64,000 bases of DNA from Mytilinidion resinicola (GCF_010093595.1 NW_022985440.1:1612325-1676324); one strand, 5' to 3'; numbered from the stretch's first letter, positions 45,219 to 57,597 are shown. Made by a program: numbers and translations. The notes: a model not told the origin generated them from the sequence alone.

Positions 45219-47300
45219 TCAAACGAGCGTGACGGTCGTAATCTCCATCTGCTTATCATAGTCGTAGGAGGCGCGCAAAACAAAAGCTCCAATCCTCTCG
45301 AACGTACCGTCCGCTCTTTTAGAAAGAAGAAGTCCTGCAAAATCATAATCTCCTTCATAATCATCCTCGTATTGTGCTTCTTTTGGTCTGTCACGGATAA
45401 TCGCTAACCCCAGCAATGTCCGTAGCGTTCATTGTTTACGGAGTGCGACAGCATGCTCGTCAGCCGACCATCATCTGCATATATTGCAATCTGGTGCAAC
45501 GTCTGTTGGAACAATTGAAGTGGCCCGCGCAAGGTCAGAGCGCCTCTACGAACCCTACCATAAGGTGCGGCAGAGTTCTCCGGCTCGATATCGTGGCCAA
45601 GGTATTCGCAAAGAACTAAAGGATCAAAAGAACACTTTGCCCACATCAAATCGCCCAGAGCTTCTCGCGAGACAGACACAGGGCGCCGGAGAGACAAGCA
45701 GGACCAGGTTGGAGCCCTTGCTTTGCGTCGAGCGAAGGAGTCCATGCCTCTTGCGAGGGAACCATCTGCGACGTGCCATAATAGACTTTGGAAAAGATCA
45801 TTTTTCCAGATTCCGGCTAGGTAGTCGTCTCGTAATACCGTGTTAAACCTAAATGTAAGTCCAGAGAGGGTCGGTAAACTGTCAGTTTGGTCGGTCATAT
45901 TTCTGGCGTAGGCTAGCTCCAAAATCCGGTACCAAGCACTGATACGGTTTTCCCGCTTTTGATCGAGAACTAGGCTAACTAATGAGGGCGATTCCTCAAG
46001 GATTGGGTGTGGCCGATTGCAGGCTAAGGTGGGAATATTTTCAACCTCCCGCGGAGGCAGCGCCGACGCACTGTAATGCCGAAAGAAAGGACTCGTCGTG
46101 AAAGACAGTGTTCTTGTAATGTCCATGCTCGGGTATGAACATGGCCAGCGCTGTACGGCTGAGCAGAATCCAGAGCCGAATCATCCATTAGGTTGATATG
46201 GCCCCGAGTATTGCGTTTGCAAAAGAAAGGAATGCGACACATGACTTGTGGCCAGGAAGAATCGGATTCATGGACCACAAGTCCCTCGGAGCAATCAGTT
46301 GCATCCTCCGCTGAGATAGTCAGCGCTGAGTTGGAGTAGATGTACGGCATTTCGGACATTTCTTGGGCTTTGTCGTCCTCACTATCTTGCAGAATGCAGA
46401 TAGCATCTACCCAAAGATACATGAATCCCAGAGCTCTTGTAACCTCGATGGCGTCGCGTATTGTCTTTGGTAGCCTGGAAAATGATAACGAGTTCGAATG
46501 CTCTGCCAGCGTTGATGTACGCGTTACTTCTGTTTGCTGATGACCCCAGCAGTAGCTGAGTGTCACGAATTGACCGTGTTCTTCGGCGTAAGTAGTATGC
46601 AGATATAACTCCTCATTCGACTGGCAACGTAAATTACCCTTGTTGGTAACAGTGGAGGATCTGGTAGGCTACAGCCTCCGTGCTTGTCGCATTCCACCAG
46701 CCAGAGTCTTGCGAGCGCGATCATAGATTTGAGAGCGGTGTCGCTGTTTTCGAGATCTGGACGGCTTAGAATCGTCTTCGAGAGTGGATCGCCTAGAAAC
46801 GTTAGCCGTACACCTCAGCCTGAGTTTGATAGAGCCCCACTGGAGTCTGCCGTCACCCGGTATTTGCACCGTGCTAAATCGGCTTTGGGAGCCCCACTGT
46901 ATAGGTCTGCACACTTCGTCACGTCTGTCAACTTCAGTTCGATGGAGTTCAAGCTTTGGGGCATCCATCTCCAGTAGCGCTGCGTTACACTCAAACTGAT
47001 TGGATTCCGGAGCTTATGTGACGCTGCGTAGTTGAAGCGTTGGACCAATAATGTTGCGACCAAGCAACCCTTTGTTGTCCACTCATTGAGGTATCCTAAG
47101 AAGTCGTACTCGAATACGAATAACTGCACTGACACCCAATGGGCGATGCCTTTCATGGACTCGTACTGGAATCCGAACGTTGTTCCATCGTTACCAGACC
47201 TCAACCTGGTCGGTGGGATGGTCTTAAGGCGAGAGTAATTATATCCATCGCTAATGAGAGAGCAGAGGCGGTCGCAGCAGACTGAACATAAGAGGGCCAT
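45219..47300 (-). pseudogene. HET-domain (heterokaryon incompatibility) pseudogene
   Basis: HET proteins trigger cell death after fusion of unlike hyphae. The order of HET blocks is clear on the minus strand: a Cys-rich start (MALLCSVCCDRLC, ATG at 47300), TALKSMIALARLWLVECD, CSLPDPPLLPTRVIYV, EELYLHTTYAEEHGQFV, TLSYCWG (46566), LPKTIRDAIEVTRALG, YLWVDAICILQD and HTRAWTLQEHCLSRRVL. The reading frame is broken by a TGA at 46815-46817 and by at least three frame changes, near 46620-46640 (between YV and EELYL), 46030-46090 (before EVENIPT) and 45400-45415 (before LAIIRDRP). No intron of usable size fits these breaks. The C-terminal end is TTVTLV and a stop at 45219. It is probably inactive. Confidence 0.8.
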
Positions 47301-48063
47301 TAGGACTCTTTGCAACCTAACGGAGAATGAGTTGAGTTGGACGGAACGATTGAACCACCTTATCATGCGGCTTAGAGCACTTGAACAGAAGCAAGAAAAA
47401 CTCCGATGGTGTATGTAACAAGAGGCGGCACATGTGAGGCTGAGCGAAATATATGCCTGAGGCAATAAGAACGAAGTTGCTGCCTACGCAAAAGCAATTA
47501 CTTACCGCCTGGGCGCTGGATATCTCGGCTATCAGTTAACACCGTCACCCCTGTCCTCATTAGGGTCTTTGAGGTCTGACTGTGGTACCTACATGAATAT
47601 ATGAAGAAAGATTTCCCCATGGAGTGGAAGGAAGGTTGCGGAGTAGAGGATACAGCTTGATTCACGAGAAAAAGAATGAGGGACAGCCTTGTTCCATTCC
47701 CTTGGATGTATTCGTTGCACACATGGGATTATACTGTCTAGAGGGAGATGAGAAAGCAGCGTGTTCTGTATATACCGAAGTGCAGGATGCGTGGTGGTTG
47801 AGGAAGAGGAGAGATGTCGGTTCCCCGTTGATATTGAGCGGCAGCCACAGCGGAGGTGCCCCTGTCAGAGATCGGGAGATCGGCGCGCAATTAAGGGTCA
47901 TTTGGGACCGTAAGCTATTCCGGTAACTATCCCAAACCTTCACCACCACCACCATTTCACTGCGAGGGCAGGCCGTCACTTTTCCCCGTGACGCTCCCAA
48001 AGACCCCCGACGCTCGCTCTCTCCATTGCGAGCCATGTAGCCGGTGATTCCTCCCTCACCACC
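47301..48063. other. Intergenic between HET pseudogene and UBP8
   Basis: Divergent flank. A 209-codon frame on the minus strand (47662-48291) overlaps the UBP8 first exon and has no family support. No gene otherwise. Confidence 0.45.
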
Positions 48064-49960
48064 ATGGACAGCATCGCAGTCAAGCCGCCCTCGGGCGCCG
48101 CGCTGGCGTCGCCCAAAGTCACCAAGAATGCAAAGACTGCCGCCGTCACCGCGAATAGCATGGAATCCAGCGTTGCCTTTGGGTGTGGTAGGTCCTCTAC
48201 ACGGAAATACTCCTCCAGTCGCCCCCCAATATTGACACGGCATCGCAGAACACGTCCGGGAGCTCTTCGAAGAGGCCAAGAAGGCCGCCACCAGAAATTA
48301 TATCCAGATCCTCCAGACGATTCACGACAAGCCTAGTATAATAGCACAAACCCACAGATCTACTGCCAATGCCGACGGCCGGTCCGTCGTCTCCCTCCGC
48401 CCTCTATATTTGTGTCTCCAATGTCCGAACGTGATGACCGAGGAGGTTCGAGACGGCCATTTTGACGCCAAGGGGCATGCCTTTTGTACGGATATACGAT
48501 CCAGCATGTCTAGAACACACGGCTAATACTAGGGTAGCTGTGGAATCACGAGAAGGATATCTCTATTGCCACCCATGCGCCGATTACGTCTACGACCCGG
48601 CTCTAGAAACGCTCCGGCTGCAGAAAGGTTCGTAGTTCCAGATCGTTGTACGGGTATCTGTATTCAAGCCCGATCTGATGCTCTTACAGGCAAGAAGCGG
48701 AAACACGAAGAGATGAACAGCCCGGACAACTCTCAGCTCATTCGCCACAACTCTACCTTCGTTCCTTGCCGCGCCATCGGGTTGCGAGGTCTCTATAACA
48801 TGGGCCAGACCTGTTTCATGAGCGTCATCCTACAAACACTTCTACACAATCCATTTGTCCGAAATTTTTATCTTGCCGAGGGTCATAAACCGGCCGACTG
48901 TGAAAAGGACGCATGCGTGAGCTGCGCTATGGACGAGATAATCATCGAGTTCCACTCAGCGGAGAAGACAGAGGGATATGGAGCTGTCAGTATGTTGCTT
49001 GGGAGCTGGATGGCTGCACAGGTACACACTCCGCGGGAGAGGAGACGCATCACGAATTTCGGACAACTTGTGCTAATATAACGCAGGCACTTGCAGGCTA
49101 TCAGCAACAAGACGCACATGAATACATGCAATTCATCCTAAATACGCTCCACCTCGAAAATGGCGGCTCCACAGACTCCCATGGCTCCGACTGCGGTTGT
49201 ATCATCCACCAAACTTTTGCGGGTATGCTGCAGAGTACCGTCACATGCGACAAATGCCGCAACGTCACAACAGCACTGGACCCCGTCATGGACCTCAGTC
49301 TCGACCTACGTAGCCAAGCGAAGAAGCGAAAATTACAACAAAGTGGCGACGGAGGCGACAAGGACTTTGCGATCGATATCCGGGACTGTCTCGACAGGTT
49401 CACTGGGAGGGAGAGGCTAGCGGCGGCCGAATACACATGTGGGAATTGCGGTGGCCAACAGCAAAATGCAACGAAGCAGCTCAGTATAAAGCGACTACCG
49501 CCGGTTCTTCCAATACACCTAAAGGTATATATGGGGGAAAAAAAAATTAGAGTAGAAAACTAGCTAACAAGGGCATTTATAGCGCTTCGAACATTCCAAA
49601 TCCTCGTCCTCGAAACTCGAAACCAAAATCAAATTCCCGCTCACGTTGGACATGTACCCGTACACGACGCACTGCAAGACTACCGCTCCAACCACGAAAG
49701 CATCCTTAAAAAACCCCTCTCTATCGAATCTCAATTCCTCTCAAAATATCAATTCTCCATATCCTTCTCTATACTATGAACTCTCCTCAGTTGTCGTTCA
49801 CAAGGGCAAAATCGACTCTGGACACTACGTTTCTTATTCCCGGGAAGGGAACGACTGGTTTCTCTTCGACGATTCCAAGGTCGTACTAGTCCCAGAAAGC
49901 GAAGTCTTAGCCGCGAATGCATATCTTCTCTTCTACATGGTTGGGGCATTGGAAGTATGA
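48064..49960 (+). CDS. UBP8: Ubiquitin carboxyl-terminal hydrolase UBP8 (SAGA deubiquitinase)
   Basis: Six exons (48064-48187, 48249-48485, 48538-48627, 48690-49021, 49087-49524, 49583-49960) sum to an intact frame of 532 residues. UBP8 removes ubiquitin from histone H2B as part of the SAGA coactivator DUB module. The N-terminal ZnF-UBP domain runs from FGCEHVRELFEEAK through LYLCLQCPNVM and GYLYCHPCADYVYD. The USP core has the Cys box GLYNMGQTCFMSVILQTLL, the QQQDAHEYMQFIL block, zinc Cys pairs (CDKC…CGNC), and the His box KGKIDSGHYVSYSREGNDWFLFDD. The catalytic Cys and His are both present. This is a core gene lying inside an accessory stretch. Confidence 0.95.
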
Positions 49961-50782
49961 GAACCGTAATATTACTGGACGTAAAAGTCCGACAAGTCAG
50001 TTTGTGCTTGTATGCTTTCCCTTGGCGTTATGTTATCTTTCTACCCTGGCTCCAGTTCATCTACTCAATTGGATATGGGTGGGCATTTCCCTGGCGTTGG
50101 GCACTACGATTGTCGATTTCTAGCTTTAAACCTCATCAAGGTGTGAGTTTGTTACATTTCTTGCGATTCGTGTTCCTTCACACATGTCTTTGGTTAGTGG
50201 CATTTCTGGCGGCATTTGCACGCATATCTTGATTCTCTCTACCTATCTTTGTTGACGTTGGTGTTGCCGGAATTGGATGTGCTGGCTACGGCGCATGATC
50301 ATTAGGAAAGTCATCTGGCTTCAGTTACTGGTTGGTAACGAAAGGCAGCTGGTGGCTGCATTGTATATTTGCCGAGGGGACAGACGAATAACATCTACCT
50401 ACGCATTTGAACAAGGGTTCATGTCTCAACTGCAAATGACAGAGTATGATTCCTGTTGGCGCTAATATGCAGCATCGAAACATGGCCGTATGGCCTTTAC
50501 CGCCTTCGAGAAGAGCGATGGAGAGGTGCGATTACAGCTTGCATCTGAAGGCGGCGTGGGTATCTGCACAGTCAAACCCGGCCAATAATTGTGAGCCAAG
50601 CAAATAGGTCATCATCTACGAGACTCGCATCAGATAGCCTGCAGCTCTAGTAGTGTTGATGCATTGCTACCTCTCGTCAGGAAATAGGGTCGAGACTGAC
50701 ATCCTTGAGAATATTATGAATAGATAATCCGATTGGACGCAACACTCCTCTCTTGCTCTTCGTATCAGACGAGTAACCGAGA
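49961..50782. other. Intergenic downstream of UBP8
   Basis: I see no gene. Short hydrophobic frames at 49957-50232 reflect T-rich composition. Confidence 0.4.
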
Positions 50783-51564
50783 TCACGTCCCAGGCATCTC
50801 CCACACCCTCCCATGGTCGCCAACCTCAGCTAGTGGAGGCTGTGGTGTCTGTTGGTACATAGACGCGTCATGCTGAACGGGTCCTGTCACCGTGCCAGCA
50901 TTCTGTCTCATAAGACGCCTCGTTCTCGGCCGTTCCCATAGAGCCCACCCTATCGCCGAGAGGAGCATGACGCCGAGTGTTACACCAACTGCGTGGACGA
51001 AAATGAGCGAAGCGTTGTCGCATCCACTGTTGTCACCGCAGACGAAGTTAGCGCTCGGTGCTCCGCAGTCTGAGAGTCATTGACCGCCGTCTTGGGCGCC
51101 TTGGACCACGCAAAAACTCAGCTTTCAGTCAACAAAACTGGTAATTTGAAAGGAGGCCAGAATTCGCAGCATACGTACCTGCATTAAGCCTGGGGTCGGC
51201 TTCCCTGCAAATGTGTGGACAGGACTCGCCCCAATTCCTATCCGTACACGGCGCGATAGATCGAACCCAGACCACTGTAGCAAGGGCCATTTCCTGTGCA
51301 TGATTCTCCGATGGCACAGCAGGCACTTACAGGGGCAGCTAGGTCGCAGGGCACGAATGCGACGCCGACGTCGTTGCCAGTGGTGACCTTGTTGAGGAAT
51401 AAGCGTACTGAAGCGTTTGCCATCACACTCAGGTAAAGGCAGTTGGAAAAGAGGGCACAACTCACCAGAAGGAAGCATAAAATATTACGTCGTTGAGAAC
51501 ATTCCAACTGCTTCGAAGCTGTGAGATTCATTCCTACGCTACTTCCATTGAGCTTAGCTAGCAT
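50783..51564 (-). pseudogene. Damaged Cys-rich single-pass membrane protein gene
   Basis: Same architecture as the gene at 4588: a signal-like N-terminus (ILCFLL), then VGVAFVPCDLAAPVSACC, CTGNGPCYSG, CTDRNWGESCPHIC, CVVQGAQDGG, SDCGAPSANFVCGDNSGCD, one transmembrane helix (FVHAVGVTLGVMLLSAIGWAL) and a cytoplasmic tail ending GRVWEMPGT. An ATG is present at 51564, and an intron between the signal and the ectodomain is likely. The join between SIYRA and CTDRNW needs a one-base frame change. A TGA interrupts the frame between DGGQ and LSDCG (about 51076), where CGA is expected. Both could be missed introns, so I call it probably, not certainly, a pseudogene. Confidence 0.6.
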
Positions 51565-52490
51565 CTACTAAGTTTCTTAACTCTCGTACTTCTCTCACAC
51601 AGAGTGGCTTTACAACTTTACATACCGGTAGGTGTTCCGGAGTCACTCCTTCGTCTGGTCTATGTTGTAGTCAAGTGACTTCTTTCTACCAGCACGAGGA
51701 AGTCAGGTGCTCAGCTAAAACTCGTGACGGGACAGGTGGCTGTAGAATATAAACCCCCTCCTTTCGAAAGAGCCCTGATTTCTCGACAAGAGCGCCTCCA
51801 AGTATTGCTTCAAACATCTCTCTGAAGACATGTCATGTGCTGGCTTGGGGCGATGCGGCAGCCAACCCTCTTTACGAGTGGAGCCGTGGGGGAGATGTTC
51901 AAATGCAGACATGGAAAGTTATCATGTTTGTAGACGGAGGAGCAAAACGGATGAAACAGGAGACTCATGGGTGAGAAAGACTGATGACGGTAGGCAAGGT
52001 AACGCTGCTTATTATCTCTTCAGCATAAGGACAGCCTTTTTCCGCCTTCTAAGCCTCTGCTACTCGTCAGTATTTAAGCCCAATCGCCATCACCACATGT
52101 CCTTAGTAACGATGCCCAGCATTACAGTTGATGCTTCCACCCTCCACTCCATCAGAGACTGGGTCGCCTCATTTCGACACAACCTCCACATCAGCCAACT
52201 TCTCCTCTCTTTTCCGATCTCTTGAAAGCAAAACGCACATGTGTGTTGTTTTACGTATGCTTCTCCATCACCCAATCACCAGACAGATTTCCAACCATTG
52301 CTGCATCTCTTTCTCCCAAGTTGATCCATCAAGAGCCCCGCGAGCGAGCATCGAGACATAGCCCGTTACATCACCCCCAGTTTCCACAGGAGACTCGCAC
52401 TGCCACCATAGCTAGGAACGCATAGCATTGTTGATTGCTCCTGGGCTAACTCCCTTGGCCTAAGAACCTGAAGTGGAGGGAGCTTTATAT
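51565..52490. other. Intergenic between damaged membrane-protein gene and MFS relic
   Basis: No clear gene. The N-terminal third of the adjacent MFS transporter, which should lie here, is not recognisable. This segment may therefore contain eroded coding sequence. Confidence 0.4.
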
Positions 52491-54196
52491 TCAGCCGGCG
52501 CTGGTTCATCATCAGTGGCAACGTTGCCGTGTTCGTCGGATATATCGCCATCGGTTCAGCCAAAAGCACACAAGCTATCATTGCCGGTGCCACCTGTATA
52601 GGCATGGGTGCGGACTGTGTCAACTCGCTGCTTTCGCCTTGCCAGAGCTACTACCAAATCGCCTCCGCCACATAGGGGTCCTCATAGCCGGTAAGTACTA
52701 CGCCCTGTCATCCTGACCTCTGAGATCCCATACTCACCTCGAATAGACCTGAGCACTTGGGTTGCGGTCCTCTTTGGCCCCATAACCGGCCGTTACGCTA
52801 TCCGCCACGGCGAAGCTTGGAGATGGCTCTTCTACGGCCCGGCGATTGCTTGTTGCATCTCTTTCGTGCTACTAGTCTGGCTATACAAGCCGCCACAGCA
52901 TCCCCGTGGCACTCCGTTTAAACAGGCGTTTCGCGAGCTTGACTACTGTGGCGCGGTACTCTTCACCACCGGGGCGCTACTCGTCTTCACTGCTGTGATC
53001 TACACTCAGATCATAACATTGAGTGATCCTAAAGTCATCGGATTGCTGGTCGCGGGTTTCGTAATTATTGTGGTATTCGCATTATATGAGACTTTCGTGC
53101 CGCTAAAGCAGCCGATGACACCGCCAGAGATCTTTGCGAAGGACTACGGGCGAGAATTGTAAGTTTTCTCCCAAAGACCATGAGAAGGAGTTGAAATGCT
53201 TACGTGTGGACCAGCACATTCCCTTTCATTGCCGGAATTATCGTGAACATGTTCTTTTATTCAGTCAACATCGCCTACCCAACGGCCGTAAGCTCTAATT
53301 CCCTTGGTTCTGTTCTTTTCGCCTGCTAAGTCGTTCCAGATCAACGTCCTCTGGACTAATGCCACCACTCCCCTCTCCTACTCTCTTGAGCTCACCTTGC
53401 CGCAAAATCTTGGTCTCATCTTCGGCTCAGTCCTCCTGTAGATTTTCGGCATTCGAATTGGCCACTGGAAATACCAGTTCATCGGATCCTTCTTCGTTAT
53501 GCCACTCTTCGGCAGACTACTCGCACTCATGAAACCAGACAACAAGGCCACGATCATGGTCTTTGTGTTTATCTGTGAGGGGGCGTATGGATGGGCGCAA
53601 ACGCTGAGTATCACGTTCATCCAGACGGGAGTGCCACAAACGCAGCTGGGAATTTCCGGAGCATTGGCGTAAGTCTTGCCGTGATTTTACCTACGCTTAC
53701 CCTATAAGTATTCACTAACAATGAGATAGAGGTGTTGCCCGCTAGACTAGTGGTGCATTGTCCCAGTCCATCTACCTCACCATCCTGTCGCACGTTCAAG
53801 CATCCCATGCGGCGTCTCTCGTTCCGAAGGCAGCCATCGCGGCTGGTGCTACCCCTTCCACGGCTCAGGCACTATTGGCCGCACTACCGCTCGGCGCGAC
53901 AGCCATTGAAAAATAACCCGGGATTACGACCGCAATTGTTGAGGCGGCGGGCGCAGCGGTCGTTCAAAGCTATGTCGTGGGACTGAGGTACGAGACTCCT
54001 CCTTCCCTTTTCTGTTTTGAGTAGGAAACTTGAAGGCTGACTCTGACATAGGACGATATGTCTCGCATCGATCGCGTTTGGTGCAGTAGGTATCGTCTGC
54101 TGTTGCTTATCGAATGACATTGGTCCAAAGATGAACGACAAGATCGAGCTCTTTTTGGAGAACGATGTGCAGGCGGACAAGAATCGCTTCCATTGA
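52491..54196 (+). pseudogene. Decayed MFS transporter (TRI12-like drug/toxin efflux family)
   Basis: Homology is clear from the first surviving transmembrane block: RRWFIISGNVAVFVGYIAIG, LCQLAAFALPELLPNRLRHI, FGPITGRYAIRHGEAWRWLF, FRELDYCGAVLFTTGALLV, KDYGRELTFPFIAGIIVNMF, WAQTLSITFIQTGVPQTQLG and the C-terminal VQSYVVGLR. These match the fungal TRI12-type efflux subfamily of 14 helices. A one-base frame change separates CIGMG from CGLCQLAAF near 52605-52620. In-frame stops occur at 53439 (TAG, in SVLL-x-IFGI), 53743 (TAG) and 53914 (TAA). The TAGs fit CAG to TAG. The N-terminus is missing. Natural introns with GTAAG donors are still visible, so decay is fairly recent. Confidence 0.8.
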
Positions 54197-54538
54197 GATT
54201 TACTTCTTGTGACCAAGATCACCGTTCTGTGTGGGTAGTTAGCCTCTTCTGTCGAAAACAGTTAGGATCAACCTCATTGATCTTTTTGATCTCCAGACCC
54301 ATTGAATGGCCAAATTAGCCTGACCCCTCAGGTCCTCCCCCTGAATCTACCCATTCACAAGCTCCATCGTAGTTAGCGGTTGATGCCTCAGATTAGAATA
54401 TATGCAGTCCGTTCGCATTGATATGTACAATCCCATCGATACACAGTGCCCAGCCCCGCCGCTCCGCTTTGGCTGTCTTTTACACAAAGGCATATGATTT
54501 GGGTTGATAGAGAAATGAAATTGAAGACAGCAATGAAA
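54197..54538. other. Intergenic between MFS relic and complex I gene
   Basis: Tail-to-tail spacer. No feature is recognised. Confidence 0.4.
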
Positions 54539-56070
54539 CTACTGGTCGTCGAGGACGTGGAGGTACTTCTTCTCTTCCCGCTTCTCGCGCTCGGTCTGTG
54601 GGGGTAGGTCGTAGAAAGCGGAGCTGCGGTAGCCTTTCTATAGTGATGAATCATGGTTAGCAAGGTCACAAGGATCATAGCTTAGGAACAGCATGCGATG
54701 ACTTACCAGATACTCGTATGTCAAGCTCTTGAGTTCCGCTGGTTCGATATCCAAGTCCTTGAAAGTCTTCGCCCTCGGATCGATGGCTTGATCAATGAAT
54801 TCACGCTCCACTTCATCGGCAGACCCAACCGGCCACCACAGACACTTGTTCATGAGACCAGCCGTTGGCTTCCACACCGGTTTGGGAAGGTTGATGTGCC
54901 TTCTCCTCTTGACGATCTCCCGATCGACTAGCTGAGCAATCTCTCCCAATGAGTAGTTGGTGGGTCCAAACAACTCGTATGTTTCCGATGCAGTGGTGTC
55001 ATCGTGGAGCATCTGCTCAAGCGCCATGCCGACGTCAATGGCGTGAACTGGCCAGAACCGCTCCTGCATCCAGTTCGATGTGATGAAATTTTTCTGGCCA
55101 GCCAGCGAGTTTAGGAGGCGGTCCTCGAACCCAAACATTGGCGCGGGTCGGACGATGGTGGTCTCGGGGTAGATGTTGCGGACCGCTTCTTCTCCGTATG
55201 CCTAACCCTACTTTAGCAATCATCTACAACACGAGTATTAGGTGTATAGACCTTTGTTCGGTAGAACTCTGACGGAGAGTTCTTGTTTGCGTTGTAGCTG
55301 GAAACGTGGACGAATCGGTCGATGTCGTACTTCGCAACGGCTTCAGCAATTCGTTCAGCACCCTCTACATGGACGTCGTAGAGATCAAAGTTCCTGCATC
55401 CTATCAGCTCCGGATTTATGTTAATCATGTACGACTAACTTTGTAGGATAATCCCGTCCGATGAGGTTGTAAACAATATCTGAATGCCGTACGCTTTCCT
55501 CGATGGATGCTGTGTTTCGAAGGTCCATTTCCTGACCAATGTCAACGCGTGCGCTTTCACTCCAGTATCGAGTTCCTTACAAGGAACACTATCCGTCCCA
55601 AGTCTCCGGTAACCTTCAAATGACGCCTGGCCATCTCCTCGCGAAAGGGAACGACGACAGTGCATCCCGAACGAGCTGCTTCCCGTCAGACTTTGTCTAT
55701 AACTTCAGCGATTTTACTTGTACCCAGTCGGTTCACAATATATCTTCCGAGGAAACCGGTAGCTCCGAAGACGGTCGCGGTGTAGCCTGTTGATCCATGA
55801 GTGAGCGGAAGCTTTGATTCGTGCGTGCCAAGTGGCTATACCTCCGAGTGATGATCTGGAAAGAACGTCAGACATGTACCTTCAGATTCACTATCAATCA
55901 ACATACCTTCCCCCGGATACTGTGAGAATGGGCTTGCCGGTCCTAGTGATCCTGACATCTTCGTTCAGACCCCGCCGGTAAATCCTCGAGACGTTCGGAA
56001 TGTGGGCGGGCGAGGTCAATGCTGTCGTCAGACCAGCGCCAGAGCGAGCGCAATGCCTAGGGAACGCCAT
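54539..56070 (-). CDS. nuo-40: NADH:ubiquinone oxidoreductase 40-kDa subunit (complex I, NDUFA9-type)
   Basis: Accessory subunit of mitochondrial complex I that sits near the quinone site and binds NADPH. I start at the ATG at 56070 (MAFPRHCARSGAGL…), giving a mitochondrial presequence. The Rossmann segment reads YTATVFGATGFLGRYIVNRL, with the GxxGxxG motif. It is followed by VVVPFREEMARRHLKVTGDL, DIVYNLIGRDYPTKNFDLYD, RFVHVSSYNANKNSPSEFYR (SDR-like), IVRPAPMFGFEDRLLN, and a C-terminal EYL-KGYRSSAFYDLPP ending at 54539. At least six introns are needed. One exon, 55842-55855, is only 14 bases (RSSLGG junction). Head-to-head with RPN9. Confidence 0.93.
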
Positions 56071-56340
56071 GGTCGGGTCAATGCCTTCAGAGAGTAGTGT
56101 CGAGGCGTGCGGATAGTAGCTCTCACGTCGTTCGAGGTCGGTTTTCGGTGATGGAAAAACCCTAGCGCCGACCGCGCGCCAAGACCGATCGCATTCGCGG
56201 AGCTTCAACTGCCTGTTGGTTGACGCCGCCAGAACTCTACCAAAACACCATCTGCGTTCGTACTCACACCGTCCTGCTGAGCTAATCTCTCCTTCTCCTC
56301 AAACCCTCAAAAACTCCAGTATCTGGACAAGCAAAACAGC
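56071..56340. promoter_or_regulatory. Shared divergent promoter, complex I subunit / RPN9
   Basis: 270 bases separate the two start codons. The sequence holds both promoters by position. I did not find a decisive factor site. Confidence 0.5.
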
Positions 56341-57597
56341 ATGGCTATGGACACAGATACGATCCCCAACCTGCTGGGCGACATGCGGGATGAGGCCCCC
56401 GACGACCTCCAGACGCACTTCATTTCCTTCGAGGACTACTGGGAGAGGAAGCTATGGCACGAGCTCACGGAGGCCTTGTTAGAATATTTCCAGACACCCG
56501 CCAGCGCACGACACCGGATACAGCTATACGACAACTTCATCAAGACCTTTGCGGCTAAGATCAACCAGTTGAAGCTTGTCCAGCTAGGTCTAAGCACAGC
56601 TGCATGTTATAGAGGTGAGAATGAGACGTTGCTGTGTTATACTTCTACTCCGTACTTACAGTTTTGAAGATAACCAAGAGCGCCTCACCTTCCTCACAGC
56701 GCTCGTCGAGAAGGTCAACAAGCCAGCCTCGCAAGACGCCTACGTATACGCCACTGTGGCAGCCGCAGATATCCAGTTGAAGCTGAAGGAGTATGAAGGT
56801 GCGCGGAAAAAGCTCGATGAGTGCGAGAAGATACTAGACACTTTCGACTCGGTGGAGACCGTTGTGCACGCATCCTTCTACCGTGCCAATGCGGACTATT
56901 ACAAGGTAGCATGCCCTCTTGCATCTACCCACATGACGGTAGCTAACGTGAACAGCACAAAATGGACTTTGCAGCCTACTACAAGAACTGCCTCCTCTTC
57001 CTCGCCTGCGTCTCCGTCAACGACCTCACAACCACAGAACGCCAATCGCGCGCCTACGACCTCGCCATCGCCGCTCTCGTCTCCGACAGCATCTACAACT
57101 TCGGTGAACTTCTCTTGCACCCGATCCTAGACACCCTTTCGCATACTCAGCACGCCTGGCTAAGAGACCTCCTCTTCGCCTTCAACCGCGGCGACCTAGT
57201 CGCCTACGATGTCCTCGCAGGCAACATCGGCAAGAACGAGTTCCTCCAACAACACCAAACCTTCCTCTACCAGAAGATTTCGCTCTCCGCGCTCACAGAG
57301 ACCGTCTTCCGCCGCCCACCGCACGACCGCGCCATGTCCTTCGCTACGATCTCCGAGGAAACGAAGGTCCAGCCCAACGAGATCGAGCACTTGATCATGA
57401 AGGCGCTGAGCTTGGGGCTACTTAGGGGCACGATTGACCAGGTGTCAGAGATCGCACGGATCAACTGGGTGCAGCCGAAGGTGCTAGATATGAAGCAGAT
57501 CGAGAACATGCGAGGGCGGTTGCGTGAATGGGATTCGAGCGTCAACCAGCTAGGGAACTGGATTGAGGGGGTGGGCAAGGATGTTTGGGCTGCATAG
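56341..57597 (+). CDS. RPN9: 26S proteasome regulatory subunit RPN9
   Basis: PCI-domain subunit of the proteasome lid. The ATG at 56341 begins MAMDTDTIPNLLGDMRDEAP. Then come FEDYWERKLWHELTEALLEY, DNQERLTFLTALVEKVNKPA, YYKNCLLFLACVSVNDL and the C-terminal PCI block (FATISEETKVQPNEIEHLIM, LGLLRGTIDQVSEIARINWV), ending WIEGVGKDVWAA. Two introns lie near 56614-56670 and 56907-56955. Length is about 380 residues, usual for RPN9 (PSMD13). Confidence 0.95.

Noticed and set aside
47662..48291. 209-codon open frame on the minus strand
   Set aside because: Overlaps the UBP8 first exon and shows no family resemblance.
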